Origin: Stictocephala bisonia
Taxonomy: Eukaryota > Arthropoda > Insecta > Hemiptera > Membracidae
Direction: 5' to 3'
Assembly (NCBI GenBank): GCA_035578905.1
Contig: JAQJVL010001123.1
Span: 124,001-188,000, forward strand
Length of the DNA stretch: 64,000 bases
A program made the translations under genes and the position numbers. The notes beneath the pieces were generated by a model. That model made no database searches and was not told the DNA's origin. It saw nothing but the letters and a program-made list of their open reading frames with translations. The number at the start of each line of letters is the position of its first letter. The stretch's first letter is position 1. Positions 1 to 11,888 of this stretch are shown here, in pieces.

Positions 1-222
1 CAAGTAAACCAGGTTTTTAGTGTTGATTAATTGGGATTAATTCAGCAGTGCTTTACTTACAGAAAAGAACAACAAATTAACAATTCAACAGCCTACCAAA
101 TTAACAACTCTAATTATTTAACATACTGAAAACCTTTTTTTTTAATTCTGATTTGCATAGCCTGCTATTACTTAATTTGAGTTGAGACTTAACCAAAAAC
201 GTACTTTTGGTTTTTTCAGGCA

Positions 223-2590
223 ATGGTGCGCACATACAAGAGAAAGACGGAGAAGGGTGCTGGCACAACCTACACAGTAGAAGACCTTCAGAAGGCCCTC
301 AATGATGTTCAGAATGGAAACAAAACCATCCGTGGAGCAGCTGCCACTTACAAAATACCTCGCAGCACCCTAAAGCATCGTGTAAATGGTACTCGAGGGA
401 AAGGATGTACATCTACAGAAGGTAAGGGGGGGGGGAGGTGTACAATCATACTTATCAGAACATGATGAACTGGAACTGGCTAATTGCATAAGAATTATGG
501 ACAGAAATGGGTTTGGTTTGTCTCGTGAAGAGGTTCTTGATATTGTCCAGTGCTACATTGTAAAAAATAACTTGGTAACACGGTTTAAAGACAACCGCCC
601 TGGACCTGACTGGTTCATTTCCTTCAGAAAGAGACATCGCCTTTCAATTAAATTACCACAAAACATTGAGCATGCTCGCACTGATCAGACAACCCCATGG
701 GTAGTGTATGATTTTTTTGATAAGCTGACAGCATTGGTTAAAGAACTTGGTTTAGAGGGAAAACCAGCCCAGATTTTTAATTGTGATGAAACTAGCTTCT
801 GCCATGATCCTTCTAAAACAAGAATTGTTGGAGCTATTAATGAGCAAAGCAAACGAAAAACAAATTCATCTGGAAGAGAAAACACTTCAGTGTTGCTGTG
901 TGCTTCTGCAGATGGAAAAATGCTACCATTATTGAGCGTTTTTAAGGGGAAATATGTTATGGAGAGTTGGCTAGATAAAGAGCTACCAAGCCAAACAGCA
1001 GTCTCAGTCAGTGAGAGAGGTTGGATGGAAACCACTCTCTTCTTCAATTGGTTTCGAGATGTATTTTTAAAAAACATTGGGGAACAAAGACCATTTTTGT
1101 TGATTTATGATGGTCATGCAAGCCACATTTCAACCAATCTCATAAGATTGGCTCAACAGAATCAAGTGACAATCATGAAATTGCCACCCCATACCACCCA
1201 TGCTCTTCAACCACTTGATGTTGCCATCATCAAAAGTCTCAAAACAAACTGGGATAAAGAACTGTATAAATGGCAGCGACAGAACCCTAGGAAGAAAATT
1301 CCAAAACCTGATTTCTTAGCAATTTTAACAAAATGTGCTGATCATATCTCACCAAATATAATACAAAATGGCTTCAGGGCAACAGGCATATATGATTCAG
1401 AGAAAAAAGGGCCAAACAAAGAAGCTATTTCTCAAAGTATTTTTTCAGCAAGTGACCTTTCAAGATACAAGAAGTATCTTACTGACAATAATTCTCAACA
1501 ACAGGCTGTAGCAACAACTGACAACCACCAACAACAAACAGCTGAACAACCACAACCCTCCTCTGAGCCACCTACAATGGAGCAGCCAGCAAGTGATGAA
1601 CAACCACAACTTCCTGAGCACCCACCTGCAATAGAGCAGCCAGCGATTGCTGAACAACCACAACACACTGAGAAACCACCTGCAATGGAGCAGCCAGCGA
1701 TTGCTGAACAACCACAACACACTGAGCACCCATATGCAATGGAGCAGCCAGCGAGTACTGAACAACAACCCACTGAGCACCCACCTGCAATGGAGCAGTC
1801 AGCAAGTGCTGAACATGAACAACTGCAAATCACTGATCATTCTTTGCCAGCTGATCTACATCAATCAGATGATCAGCAGCCATCATCATCCCAGCAACAT
1901 ATCAAACGAAAGTCTTTTGAGGAACTGTTATTAGAAGTGTTAAGAAGAGACAAAAAACGAGAACCACTGCAGAAGAGAAAGAAAATTATTTCTAACTGTG
2001 AAATCATAACAACCAAGGAATACTTAGAAATGAAAGAAATGGAAGAGAAAGAGAAAAATAAAGCTCTGGCTGAAAAAGAGAAAAAGTGGAAGGAAAGAGA
2101 AGAGAAAAGGCAGAATAAAAGAAAACTACAGGAAACTAAAGAGAAAAACACTAAGTCAATTTTAAAGAATGTCAAGAAGTCAAAAAATGAAGGATTGTAT
2201 GATTCTACAAGTGGTGATGAAAGTGACCACTATTCAATCCAAGGTAGTGAGGAAGATTACAATGCCAATGAAAGCTCAGAATATGAAGACAACAAAGTGG
2301 AACAACTTCAGCCGGGTGACTTCTGTATTGCAAAAGTTTTTGGTAAAACAAGAGATGTTTTTAGATTGTTTGTTGCCACAGTAACCGAGAAAGTGAATGG
2401 AGGGTATGAAGTATCCTTCTACAGAAGACATGACCGAACAATGAAGTTCATCAAAACTGAAGAGGATGCTTTTATCAGGGAAGATGATGTTGTGCGCCTG
2501 TTACCAAAACCAACAACCAGCAGCTCAGCACGCTTCAAGAATATGATTACTTTTGCAGCTGACCTCAGTGACTTAACTAACCTCAATTAA
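223..2590 (+). CDS. pogo/Tigger-like transposase, one frameshift
   Basis: This is a DNA transposase of the pogo/Tigger (CENP-B/jerky-like) group. A psq-type helix-turn-helix (about residues 18-55) begins just after the ATG at 223, which sits behind a TTTTTTCAG acceptor-like sequence. The main open frame from 386 carries the DDE core: NCDET near nt 780, DGHASH near nt 1109, and PPHTTHALQPLD at about nt 1186-1221 with the third acid. A Gln/Glu/Pro repeat, a Lys/Glu-rich segment and a conserved-looking C-terminal domain (about nt 2305-2560, GDFCIAKVFG onward) follow. The N-terminal helix-turn-helix and the DDE part are in different frames. They join if the 10-G run at 426-435 loses one G, so this is either one indel or a homopolymer error. 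No terminal inverted repeats were identified. Family call is firm; activity is unknown. Confidence 0.9.
426..435 (+). other. poly-G run causing the transposase frameshift
   Basis: Ten consecutive G bases separate the helix-turn-helix frame (from 223) from the catalytic frame. Nine G would keep one frame open to 2590. Homopolymers are a common place for both real indels and sequencing errors. Confidence 0.8.
1545..1830 (+). repeat. in-frame coding tandem repeat (Gln/Pro/Glu-rich)
   Basis: Imperfect repeats of about 51-54 bp encode variants of PPAMEQPAIAEQPQHTE. The reading frame is kept across copies, so the repeat expanded under coding constraint or recently. It forms a low-complexity linker between the transposase core and the charged tail. 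Confidence 0.85.
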
Positions 2591-3966
2591 ATTCAGTTTT
2601 ATCAAGAAACTTACAAAAAAAAAAAAAATAACCAGAAGGTTCTTTTTCTTTTTTACTCCAGACTATTATCAAGAAAAGTTGATTGCATGTTTTTGTAATA
2701 CTTTTTCTAACATTTTTCATGAACATGAAATTATTAATTGTTTTCAAAGAATTCATATCATAGTCTGACCAAAAAGTTGTGTTCTTACCTTTCTTAAACT
2801 AAGTTATCATTAAAGTTATATTTCTAAAGAATTTTGAAGCAGTTTTTCACCTTTTAGTTCTTTGAACACTAGCTATTTACTTCTTTTGTCCAGGGGGTGC
2901 TTTGTTTACATCGCACTTAAGGTGTTTTGGAATTGCAGTTACTGACCAACTATCTTTTTTTTTAAATAAGTAGAAGGTCTGTGAACAGGCCCAGATACCT
3001 CAGAAAGCTTTATTAGTGGTCTTATAAAATGTAAGGGGGGTGGGTCCACTTACCCCAAATTCATGAGGTAACTGGGCCCCCTTGTAATAAAAAATATAAA
3101 ATATATTTATACCATATGAAAGTCTCCAAACTGAACTAAATGATACATAAGGTTTTAGACTACATATATGAAAAATACCATGTTCAGTTTCAATCAATAT
3201 ATATCAACAAAAACTTCACAAAACTATTCCTCAAAGTTCAACTTTATTTTCCACATTGTAAAACCATGACCCAGTTACCCCAAGACACCTTAGAATTATA
3301 GATTTGGAATTATATCATATAAATTAGTTAAACATTTCATTTTATGTTTGCCATTTAGCTTTTTAAGTCAATCAGGTATTTCTTGAAAAGGACTGCAAAT
3401 AAATTTCAATTACATTTGATTTTAAAGTTTTTTAATTAAAATTTTTTTAAATTTAATTTCTCATACACAGAAGTTTGTTAGGTAAACATGCTATGAATCC
3501 ACAGTATAATAAACTCTGTTTATTGTTTGATGATGTATGACAGTTTGACCAGTTAAATTTTTGCACTTACAGTCAATAAACACACTTGATTCTTACATAA
3601 CCTACTGCTTGATTATGGCATTCCACTATCTGATAAACAACTAAAACAATAAAATCCTGCTAACTTAGAATTATTGAGTTAGGGCTACAAATAAACGTCT
3701 ACCCAAGTATAAAAATATAACTTATGCGTTCACTCACATATAGGTCATTCAATATCACACCAGATATATAATTTTTTTTACTGACTCATAAGAAACATAA
3801 GCTTGTCTAACTTACAGACAACTTGACACCTATGATAACCAACCATCTTATAAATGTGTGTCCTATCTATCAGCTGATTTTTCATTCACTCTTCAAAGAG
3901 CCTGAATATAGAATCATCTTATTATATATAAACCAATAGAGTCTGCACACAAATCTATATACTGTA
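2591..3966. other. non-coding flank of the pogo element
   Basis: AT-rich sequence without a supported gene. Near 3040-3090 and 3268-3290 there are copies of TTACCCCAA / GGTAACTGGG-type words in both orientations. These could be subterminal repeats of the pogo element, but a clear terminal pair was not found. The left end of the element may lie before base 1. Confidence 0.35.
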
Positions 3967-4532
3967 CTAGGGGACACCCCTACACGCTTGTGTGCCAACC
4001 CCGATGCTCGCTGCGCTTGATACACCTCAACCTTCGGCCTCGGCATGTGACTTTGACTACAAATAATAGTAGATTATCTTTATAACGTAAAATCATAATA
4101 TTAAATTTATTTACAGTATTCCACTCACACTACTTGCGTTGCTACCTATTTATTAGTATACGGTATTACTTAGCCTATTTCAAATGTGTTTATTTCATTT
4201 GATTTTGTTTAACAGCTGAAGATTAAACTCTTAATGCATCAATAAGATAATGTCATAAATACGAAATAAACATGTTTATTTATTTAAAAAACAGCTGTTA
4301 TTAATTTACTAAAATCAATCCAATGTTATTCTTATGGAAAAAAAGAAATTTTGAGGAGCTGTTTGTACCCCTTAGGAATGGAATTTCTAAAAATCCTTTC
4401 TTACTGGGTCCCTTCGATACTAAAGCTAACTTTGTTTAAAATTTCGTGTAAATCCATTTGGTTTTTGAGATTTCGTGATGATTGAGTGAGTGAGTCAGTC
4501 AGTGTTATTTGGCTTATATATAGAGAGATTTG
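3967..4532 (+). mobile_element. dispersed repeat with GC-hairpin end, Helitron-like candidate
   Basis: It begins CTAGGGGACACCCCTACACG, followed by GC-rich mini-hairpins that stand out from AT-rich DNA. It ends near 4532 in a stretch typical of insect dispersed repeats (AAATTTCGTG...GAGTGAGTGAGTCAGTCAG, then TATATATAGAGAG). A second copy starts at 63868. No ORF is seen. Lack of an obvious target duplication and the AT-rich flanks would suit a non-autonomous Helitron/Helentron; the class is inference. Confidence 0.5.
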
Positions 4533-5109
4533 AAAAAAATAACGAAAATACAGTTTTAGTGAATTTAACATCTACAATTCAGGCTCTAAATATTGCACTG
4601 TGCTGATACAAATCTTGGAACACTTGATTAATCAAGCTCCTTATAACACTTTTTGATCAGTCAGATCTATTTAGTGTGAGGTAGGTTATGAGCAGACAAC
4701 CAACTCAACCTCAATAATTGATACTCACTTCTCCCACTCAGCCTCCATTATTATTTGATGTACAAAGTTCTTATTGGTCTATAAACACAGTGCATAAACC
4801 CTTTTCATATGCTCCTTTCGTAATTCTAGTTGGTTGAGGAAAGTTATGATCCTCATCATTTAAAAAAACATTTTGTTTTAAAATATTTTAGAGTGGTATA
4901 TAAAATTAAAAGTGTTTATTTTCACCAAATTTTAGTATATTCTTAAATTGTGGATGAGTATAAATAAATTGACACTGATACTCCAAAAGAAAAATGACAA
5001 CAAAAAGATTGTAAGTCTAACTAAAACCACTCAAGTAGAATATCAAAATCAAAGCCATTTTTCTTTTTAGTCAGATTATATCTCCAAATCTTGAAAATTA
5101 AAAATATAT
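4533..5109. other. no recognisable feature
   Basis: AT-rich intergenic sequence. No ORF, RNA gene or repeat is supported here. Confidence 0.5.
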
Positions 5110-5740
5110 AAGCTCCACTACCTTGATAACCCAAGTTCACCCAAGTGCCCTTGTGAGACCGCTGGCTGAGATACTCAAGTGATACTACAAGCAGAATTCT
5201 CTTGTGAATCCAGAAACCGAAATCAACAAATGGGGCTGCAAGCAGAGTCCTGTCACAAGGCTGTAAACTGCTTCTATACTAGCCCAAAAGTTAAGATCCT
5301 CAAGCAATGCTACAGACAGAGTTCATGTTGATTGTAAGAGCCCTCCACAAGACCAAAGGCTGACAATGACTAAGAGGGCTACTGACAGTGTTCACACGCG
5401 AAGCTGAAGGCCAAGATCCTCTGATGAAGCTGCAATTTGAGTTTTTTCCATGAGACTGAATCTTCAAACTGGGATGTAGATAAAATCCCCTCACGAAGGC
5501 CTTAGATCGGGCTCCTCTGAGGGGCCAAAAGCCGAGATCTGCAAGTGGTGCTACAGCCAGTGTTACCTCGTGAGGCTGTGGACAGAGATCTATGAGCAGG
5601 GCTATTTTGAGTGCTCTTGTGAGGCCAGAATTTAAGATTCACAAATGGGGCTACTGACAGTGTCAATGAAAGAGCCGAGATGCTCAAGTGATTCTATAAG
5701 GAAAGTACCTTCGCGATGCTGTAAACCCAACATCCCCGCA
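5110..5740. repeat. degenerate tandem repeat (~50/70 bp units)
   Basis: A GC-richer island made of diverged units with recurring words such as AGATCCTCAAG, GCTACNGACAGTGTT and TTGTGAGGC. The CTAC(A/T)GACAG-type word recurs at about 5186, 5235, 5309, 5380, 5549 and 5650, giving spacings near 50 and 70 bp. Open frames on the minus strand (5300-5494, 5502-5687) are by-products of the repeat and resemble no family I recognise. Confidence 0.6.
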
Positions 5741-6116
5741 ACTATGAGGGGGCTTGGGAGCTTAACTCATAACAAGCAAAGCTATTAATATTAATAAGCA
5801 CCTGGCAATTTTTAGTTATAATTATTAAAAAAATTTTTAAATATCATTTTGCAATAAAGAACATTCTGACTATATTTAATTTATTAACAAATGTAACAAT
5901 TTTCTTTTTTTGTTTAGCCTGCCTTGCAGGAATTAAAGAACCTATCTGTATTTCCGCAGCTACGTATGGAAGAATCCTGGATAGTTTCTTTTTCTCCACT
6001 TAATGATATGCTTAAATTTGGCAGAGGGAATAATGATAAGGCTTGTGATTAAATCTTAATTGTTTCCACAATTTAGTCTAAAATAAAGTAACAAATAAAA
6101 TTGTTGAAAGACTTAC

Positions 6117-6269
6117 GGATAGTAAGTATCACATTGTATTATTGGATAGTCCTCACGGAAACATTGTGTGTTCAGAACATTAAAGTAAATGTGTCCAATG
6201 AGTTGAGAGGTCTTGGATTTGTCGGCTTTGAGGCAATTCAGGAACAGCTGATCACAGTCACAGTTTAGC
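6117..6269 (-). CDS. phospholipase A2 group III, exon 3
   Basis: Encodes the part of a bee-venom-type secreted PLA2 after the active site: LNCDCDQLFLNCL, then GHIYFNVL, CF and a later Cys, matching the family pattern CDCDDKFYDCL...YFNL.D.KC. The acceptor CTTTAG ends at 6270 and a perfect GTAAGT donor follows 6117. The first base completes the AA_ codon left by exon 2, giving Lys. The enzyme hydrolyses the sn-2 ester of phospholipids and depends on calcium. The C-terminal exon should lie to the left, but I could not find it in 1-6116. Confidence 0.85.
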
Positions 6270-7190
6270 CTAAAGTAAAACATAATTAATTTGTCTCTGG
6301 AAAAGAAAACTAACATATTTCCTAGACATAACTTTAGATGAGGCTGTATTTTATGGGTGGAGTTTCAAGCATCAGGAGGTCTGGGGAGTATGGTCCTCCG
6401 CTGGAAAATTTTCCAAATTTAAGAGTCTGCATGGACTGTCGGCAATGTTGCTTTTAATCTCACAAGGTTATTTGCTAATGCATATTTTGTCGTTCTTTAT
6501 GGACCAAAATATGTGTATGAGGTGTCACTTTAAACATTATCAAATTGCGCATTTAGTTTGCTTTTGATATTTTGAATATATACACCTAGTTTTGAAAAAT
6601 AGGTGAAAAGAAAAAATTCAAACTAAATATTTTTTCCATTAAACTGATAAGGAGTTTACAAAGTAATTCCTATTTTTTTGGAAAAACCTGTTTAGAAATA
6701 ATTGTTTAATTTGGCTACATGTATGTCTAGAAAATGTATGAGTTAGAAAATAACATTGTTCTTATGGGATTAGAACCATGGCCGACAGACTCTGCAGACT
6801 CTTAAGTGCCAAATGACCCATTTTTAGGCTGAATTTAACTCTTAATTAACAAGAGTTCAGTGGCCAAAAAACTATGGTTTGACTTGAGAATTCTTACTAA
6901 AAAATAAGGGATTTTTTAGACGTCAGAATGTTCTTGCATTAACATCTGATCATAAGAATTTAAAAGTTGAAAGCTTATTACCTTTTAATTTCAAATGCGG
7001 AAATACTTTCCCCTGAAAATTTCTCAGCCATGAAAATAAATAGATAGACAGTGCAAATAGACTCAAATAGTTTAATACAACATGTAATTGTATCTTTAGA
7101 AAGAAGTACAATATTACAAAATTTAAAACCCAATATCCGTTTTTCTTTATCATTACTCTGTGATGCATCATTTCTTAATGAACTAAGATT

Positions 7191-8520
7191 ATTTTTTGTT
7201 TCTTTCATCACAGAGTAAACAATTCCATAATCTACTGTAGTGCTTAGAAAGGCAAACTGTTACAGGGATAAGAATTTTAAATATTTTGTTGGATATGTGC
7301 ATGGCAACAACAACTTCAAAATCGGTCAACTGCTTGAACAAACCTTTAGATTTAGCTATTGTATGGGCATCGTTATTTGAATCATTTTCCAAGCTCAGTT
7401 CATGACGGGTTTTTTATCACATCAAAACAAGACTGCACTTTTTTTAGAGAATCATTCTTACTTGCCCATCTAGTCGTATCATTTCGTTTTCTCCAATCTT
7501 CAGAATTCTCCAAGTTATCTTCAAGTTTTATCTGTCGTCGATAGCCAGAAAAGAATACATATAATTAATTATTGAAGAAATGAAAATATATTCCTTGCTT
7601 GTGAAAAATTATTTACTATTTTTTCTATGAATAGAGCAATCTATGTGCATAACACCACACATATAAAATATTTTCTTCAACGTTTTATTGTATATCTACC
7701 ATTTTATTTATGGGGTTAAGTGTAAAAGCAAACTTTACAGTCCTAACTTCGCCACTTTAATAAAGGCATTTTTCTTTCTTTTTTTCATATAAAGCATCAG
7801 GGCATAATTAATTTCATACAAATGTTTTTCCCACTCATGTTAGCAGCTCCGTCCATACTTTGACCAATCATATTTTGTAAATTCATGTTGAGGTGACTCA
7901 ATGAGTCAATTACACCACTACTGCTAGGCCAGTCGTGTCTCCACTTGTGAAAACCGCTAAAAGATGTTCTACCGGTTTTGATCCCAAATATCCATCACAA
8001 GAGTGGTGCACGTAGCATACCAAAACTGCAGTTGCTTCTTTTTTGCTTGCATGATCATCGTAGAGTCCACAATGATAGAGTAGTATTTTGAAGATGAAAT
8101 ATGTTGTGCAATTGTAGAGACAACTAGCTCGCTTATAACATTTATGAGGTTGAGAATCTCAAAAGGTGGACCCCATCTTTTTATCTCTTAGCCTTGTCTG
8201 GTCAATTTTCTCACAATATACTCAAACGTCTGCGTTATGTTTCACTAAAAGTCTGAATAGTTTAATTAATTTTCCCGGCATTCAGTTTTTTTTTCTGGAA
8301 AGCCAGCATCTCCTCACTTAGGTATTTGCAGCAGTCAATAATAACCTTCCAAGACTTCTCGATGATGTCTTACAAGTTCATTACTTTGTTCCATAATCCT
8401 GGAATTAATTCTATTTTCTGCTAACCGTTGTATTCTCGAAACTTGAGATTCCATATGATGTTTGAATTGCTCGTGGAGCTCTATATCTCTAGATGCATTT
8501 TTTCAAGAGGTTCTGTAAAA
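7191..8520 (-). pseudogene. hAT-superfamily (ZMYM/DUF4371-type) transposase relic
   Basis: Broken minus-strand coding sequence within the PLA2 intron between exons 2 and 3. Recognisable blocks are MIGQSMDGAANMSGKNI near 7880-7830 (family motif RGQ.YDGA.NMSG), a DTTRWASKNDSL block near 7470, and GLFKQLTDFEVVVAMHISNKI near 7350-7290 shown here only by its start GLFKQLTDFE. Stops and frameshifts separate the blocks. No terminal repeats were identified. It is an intronic fossil and not part of the PLA2 gene. Confidence 0.75.
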
Positions 8521-8772
8521 ATAAAAAAATATCTCCACCAAAAATGTTTATGACGCCATTGGCGTCATGTCCCCCCTTGTAGGCTCCCCTGCCTTCATAT
8601 CATTACCACTAGAATGCTATAATGGCAGTGCATTACATCAAGTAAGTTTGCCTTCGTGCAAACTAACCTAATGTACATAAAAAAAAAATCAAAAACATTT
8701 TTTATATATTTATGTTCAAGTACAACATTTCAGTATACATTTACAAAGTAACACATTGATAAACATTGTTAC

Positions 8773-8932
8773 TTGGAATAGAAATCATTGTTGGTGAGTC
8801 CATGAGCTGTCTGGCCAGCTTCTATGACATCATCGCAAGAGTCATGTTCTCGACAACACATATCTGTTGATTCTAATGATCCAAGATCCTCATAGCTCCC
8901 TGCAATATTGCCAGAACCACACCATTTTGTAC
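8773..8932 (-). CDS. phospholipase A2 group III, exon 2 (active site)
   Basis: This exon carries the catalytic heart of the enzyme: the calcium-binding loop TKWCGSGN near its start and the active-site block CCREHDSC, whose His-Asp pair is the catalytic dyad. AHGLTN follows, as in bee venom PLA2. The acceptor TTCTAG precedes base 8932 and the donor GTAACA follows base 8773. The first two bases (GT) complete the G left by exon 1 to give Gly, and the last two (AA) pair with the G of exon 3. All key residues are intact, so the gene looks functional. Confidence 0.92.
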
Positions 8933-10702
8933 CTAGAACAAGACTATTAATTAATTATCATATTTAATATATCTTATTGAACTGCCATGCTCGTTCTTTA
9001 TTCTTATTCAATTTAGTTTTTACTTGATCAGAAGTATGTTTTTCTACCACTTACCAATAAAAGCCAAATTTCTGTTCCCCTTATTTTTGTATTTTTACCA
9101 AGTTATTTTATAGTTTGTTTGATCATTTTATTCTTGATTTCTTTTTCTTGTATTGTTAATGTTCTATTAATAAAATTTAATAAAATCTTTGAGATTGATA
9201 TGTTCGTGAATATTTTCATTTAGATTATCTCCAGATCAAAAACATTTTCAGTTACAGGCTAAATTTCATACAAACTGGATATCTTGATGTACTTACCTAT
9301 CAGCAAAACTATATTTTTTTACGAAAAATTAGTTTTACATTAAATGCATGGTAAAATGTAAAAATTAGAATTTTTCATTATGTACATCAATTAAAACAAA
9401 GATCTAGTATAAAATCAATTATGCTTTTTGAACAGAAAATGTAATGAAAGGATGACAATTATTATCTAGCATTAATTATATGTTACTTGTAGTGGGCAGT
9501 TAAAAAGGATTTAAAAATATCCTTTATAACAGTTTTATAATACGACAATAACAAATTAGCTGATTATAACTACTTTAATTCCCAATCAGCTGATTTAGTC
9601 AACAGATTCAGCTGGTACATAAATTACAGATATACAGTCATTAGTTTGGTGTTTACAACCAGTACAATGAATGCTAATAATGTACTTTATCAATATTTTA
9701 ATGAAATTTCAACATTCTTTTACATATCACCCTGACAACTACGTTTAGTTTATAGGGAATTTAATGCTCTTTCAAATGGTATTACTTTCCATCTTATAAA
9801 TAAAATTGGTTTGGTTTTACGGTCAATCTAATAGTAACAAGTCGTTTAGTTTTTAAAATAAAAAAATATGCCATTACAGCCATACGGCTGAGAATCGGAT
9901 CATGGTTTACATGAACATTTTTGTTCCTCTTTGCAAGTGGAACCCGATGGTGAAGTTAATGTACTTAATGTAAGTTAATGTATAAATAGCAATTGAAGTG
10001 ATATTATTACCATTTATTGGATCAAAACCTGAGCATAGTTTGGCTTTTTCATCAAGTGTCATTTTGTAAGACATAATCAACTGTAACTTTGAAATAAATA
10101 CATTTTCACAGGAAACATTCTATCCAGATTTTAATGACTTGTGAAAGTTATCTAAATGACATTATAAGTTTTCTAGTTTGTTCTTACAATAGATAAAAAC
10201 AAAAAAGAATCAGCTGTAGAATTAGTTGTTTATTGTACTGTTTTTTTACGTCTAATCATTTACAAATCCAAAATGGATTATACTAAAATTAAGTGAGGTA
10301 GATGAACAATTATAATTAATAAGTTGATTTTACCTAAATATTTAAATCCCTTAATCTTGGACTTGAAAAAAATCCTAGAACAGAATTAGATTATTATATA
10401 AATGTTGTCTGACATTTTGCGTATTTAAGATTTTTTCTTTTTAACTACTAATTTGCTATTTGGAAATGTGTGATGAATTAGATGAATGAGAAGTGATTAA
10501 ACAGTAGCAGTTTTGTAAAACATATACCGGGTATCGATAAAGAATGGTGAACTTAAAATGATAAATTCATGAAAGTAGTCATGTTTAATATCTGGAAATG
10601 TCTAAACAACTACAATATAAAAAGTAAAAAGATTTTTGAAATTGCTCATTGACAAATTATAAAAGTTAATCCTTCAAAGTCTAAATATATTTTGTCCTTT
10701 AC
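8933..10702 (-). other. PLA2 intron 1
   Basis: AT-rich intron bounded by GTAAAG (10702) and TTCTAG (8933). No other gene or clear mobile element was recognised inside it. Confidence 0.7.
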
Positions 10703-10862
10703 CTGGAAAAATCAGATTGAACCGTTCTTTATTAGGTCCACGCATAACTAGACCTGACCGTTCCAATATAGCTGGAGATGTCCCTTCCATCAAGATTTGC
10801 CAAGATTGGCTCAAATCAATAAACCATAAGAGAGAACCATACAAATGTAAAACTAAGTACAT
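10703..10862 (-). CDS. phospholipase A2 group III, first coding exon with signal peptide
   Basis: Starts with ATG at 10862 and encodes a hydrophobic secretion signal (MYLVLHLYGSLLWFIDLSQS). About 30 residues of apparent propeptide follow, ending in NLIFPG, which aligns with the mature start (IIYPG) of bee-venom-type PLA2. The donor CCAG|GTAAAG follows base 10703 and leaves one base in the split Gly codon, in phase with exon 2. The product should be secreted through the ER. In insects such enzymes occur in saliva, venom or the immune/eicosanoid system; which applies here cannot be told. Confidence 0.8.
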
Positions 10863-11149
10863 CTTGAATTAATTAAAAGTTATATTATTATTAAATAGCT
10901 AACAGCAAAATGACTGAACGAAGAGCGCATCTGCTGAACAATTGTGAACTAATCTTAGACTCCAACTGTGCTCAGGCTTGATATATGCTTTGCATTATTC
11001 AGAACTTTCTGATAGAATGCTATGCTTAGGCAGCTCTATCATTCTGACCTGAATCAAGGATTCAGTTTATTTGATTACAACTATACGATTTTATCACCTA
11101 ATTCAGAGTTTCACTATTTTCATTTTATTAATATTCAATTTCATACAGG

Positions 11150-11880
11150 CAGGGCTGGCCTGAGGGTTGTGCTATGTATGCAGCCTCACACTCAAGTCTT
11201 TTGGAGGGGCATAAAATTGGCCAATTTTGATAAAAAATAAATTTTGCAAATTTTTAGAAATTGATTTAAATGTTGGGCAGAAATATTTAAACTAGAAGGA
11301 ACGTTGTCTCAAAACTTTTGTAGTTGAATTGCAAGGTAAAACGAAGATTTACCACAGTGAGTTCTGAAATACAATAGTCTGATATCCTTGACTAAGTCAG
11401 TAGAGCAGTCGTCTGATCCTGTGGTGAGACGCAGGAAGGGTTGTTTCACTATGTTCAATTATTGGTTCACTATGTTCTGTTGTTTTATTTTCTTTTACCT
11501 ATGAGATATGGAAATTTACCTTAGGTCCGGTGGACGGTAGTTCCCGGACTTGCAATATAAGTGTAAAAATCACCGTAACTTTACCCAGAAGCTCTCATCA
11601 GTTTATTTAACATAATAGGGGTTTAAGGTACAAGAAAGAGTATTGAACCTTTTAAGTCAATCAATAAAAACTAAATTGAGATACATACATTAAATATCTT
11701 TAAAGACTCAAAAGTGCACAAAAACTGTGTTATTAGACCTTAAATTTCAAAAATTTCCCCGGAAAGAATCCCCGAGCCCCCCCTTTGACCTGGGAGGTAT
11801 TCCATACCCTCCATGCCCACCAGTAAAGGCATAACATGTGATTCTTACACACTTTAAATGTTTGCCTTAGGCCGGCCCTG
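11150..11880. mobile_element. hAT-type MITE
   Basis: The termini are CAGGGCTGGCCTGAGGG at 11150 and CCTTAGGCCGGCCCTG at 11880, an imperfect inverted repeat of the hAT CAGGGCCGGCC type. The flanks CATACAGG (11142-11149) and GATACAGG (11881-11888) form an 8-bp target duplication with one mismatch, as expected for hAT. The 731 bp between hold no transposase, so it is non-autonomous. Confidence 0.88.
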
Positions 11881-11888
11881 GATACAGG

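Noticed and set aside
5919..6056. A plus-strand stretch after a TTTTTTTGTTTAG acceptor-like site, open for about 45 codons (LQELKNLSVFPQLRMEESW...).
   Set aside because: It looks exon-like, but no convincing donor, partner exon or homology was found, and it lies beside the opposite-strand PLA2 gene.
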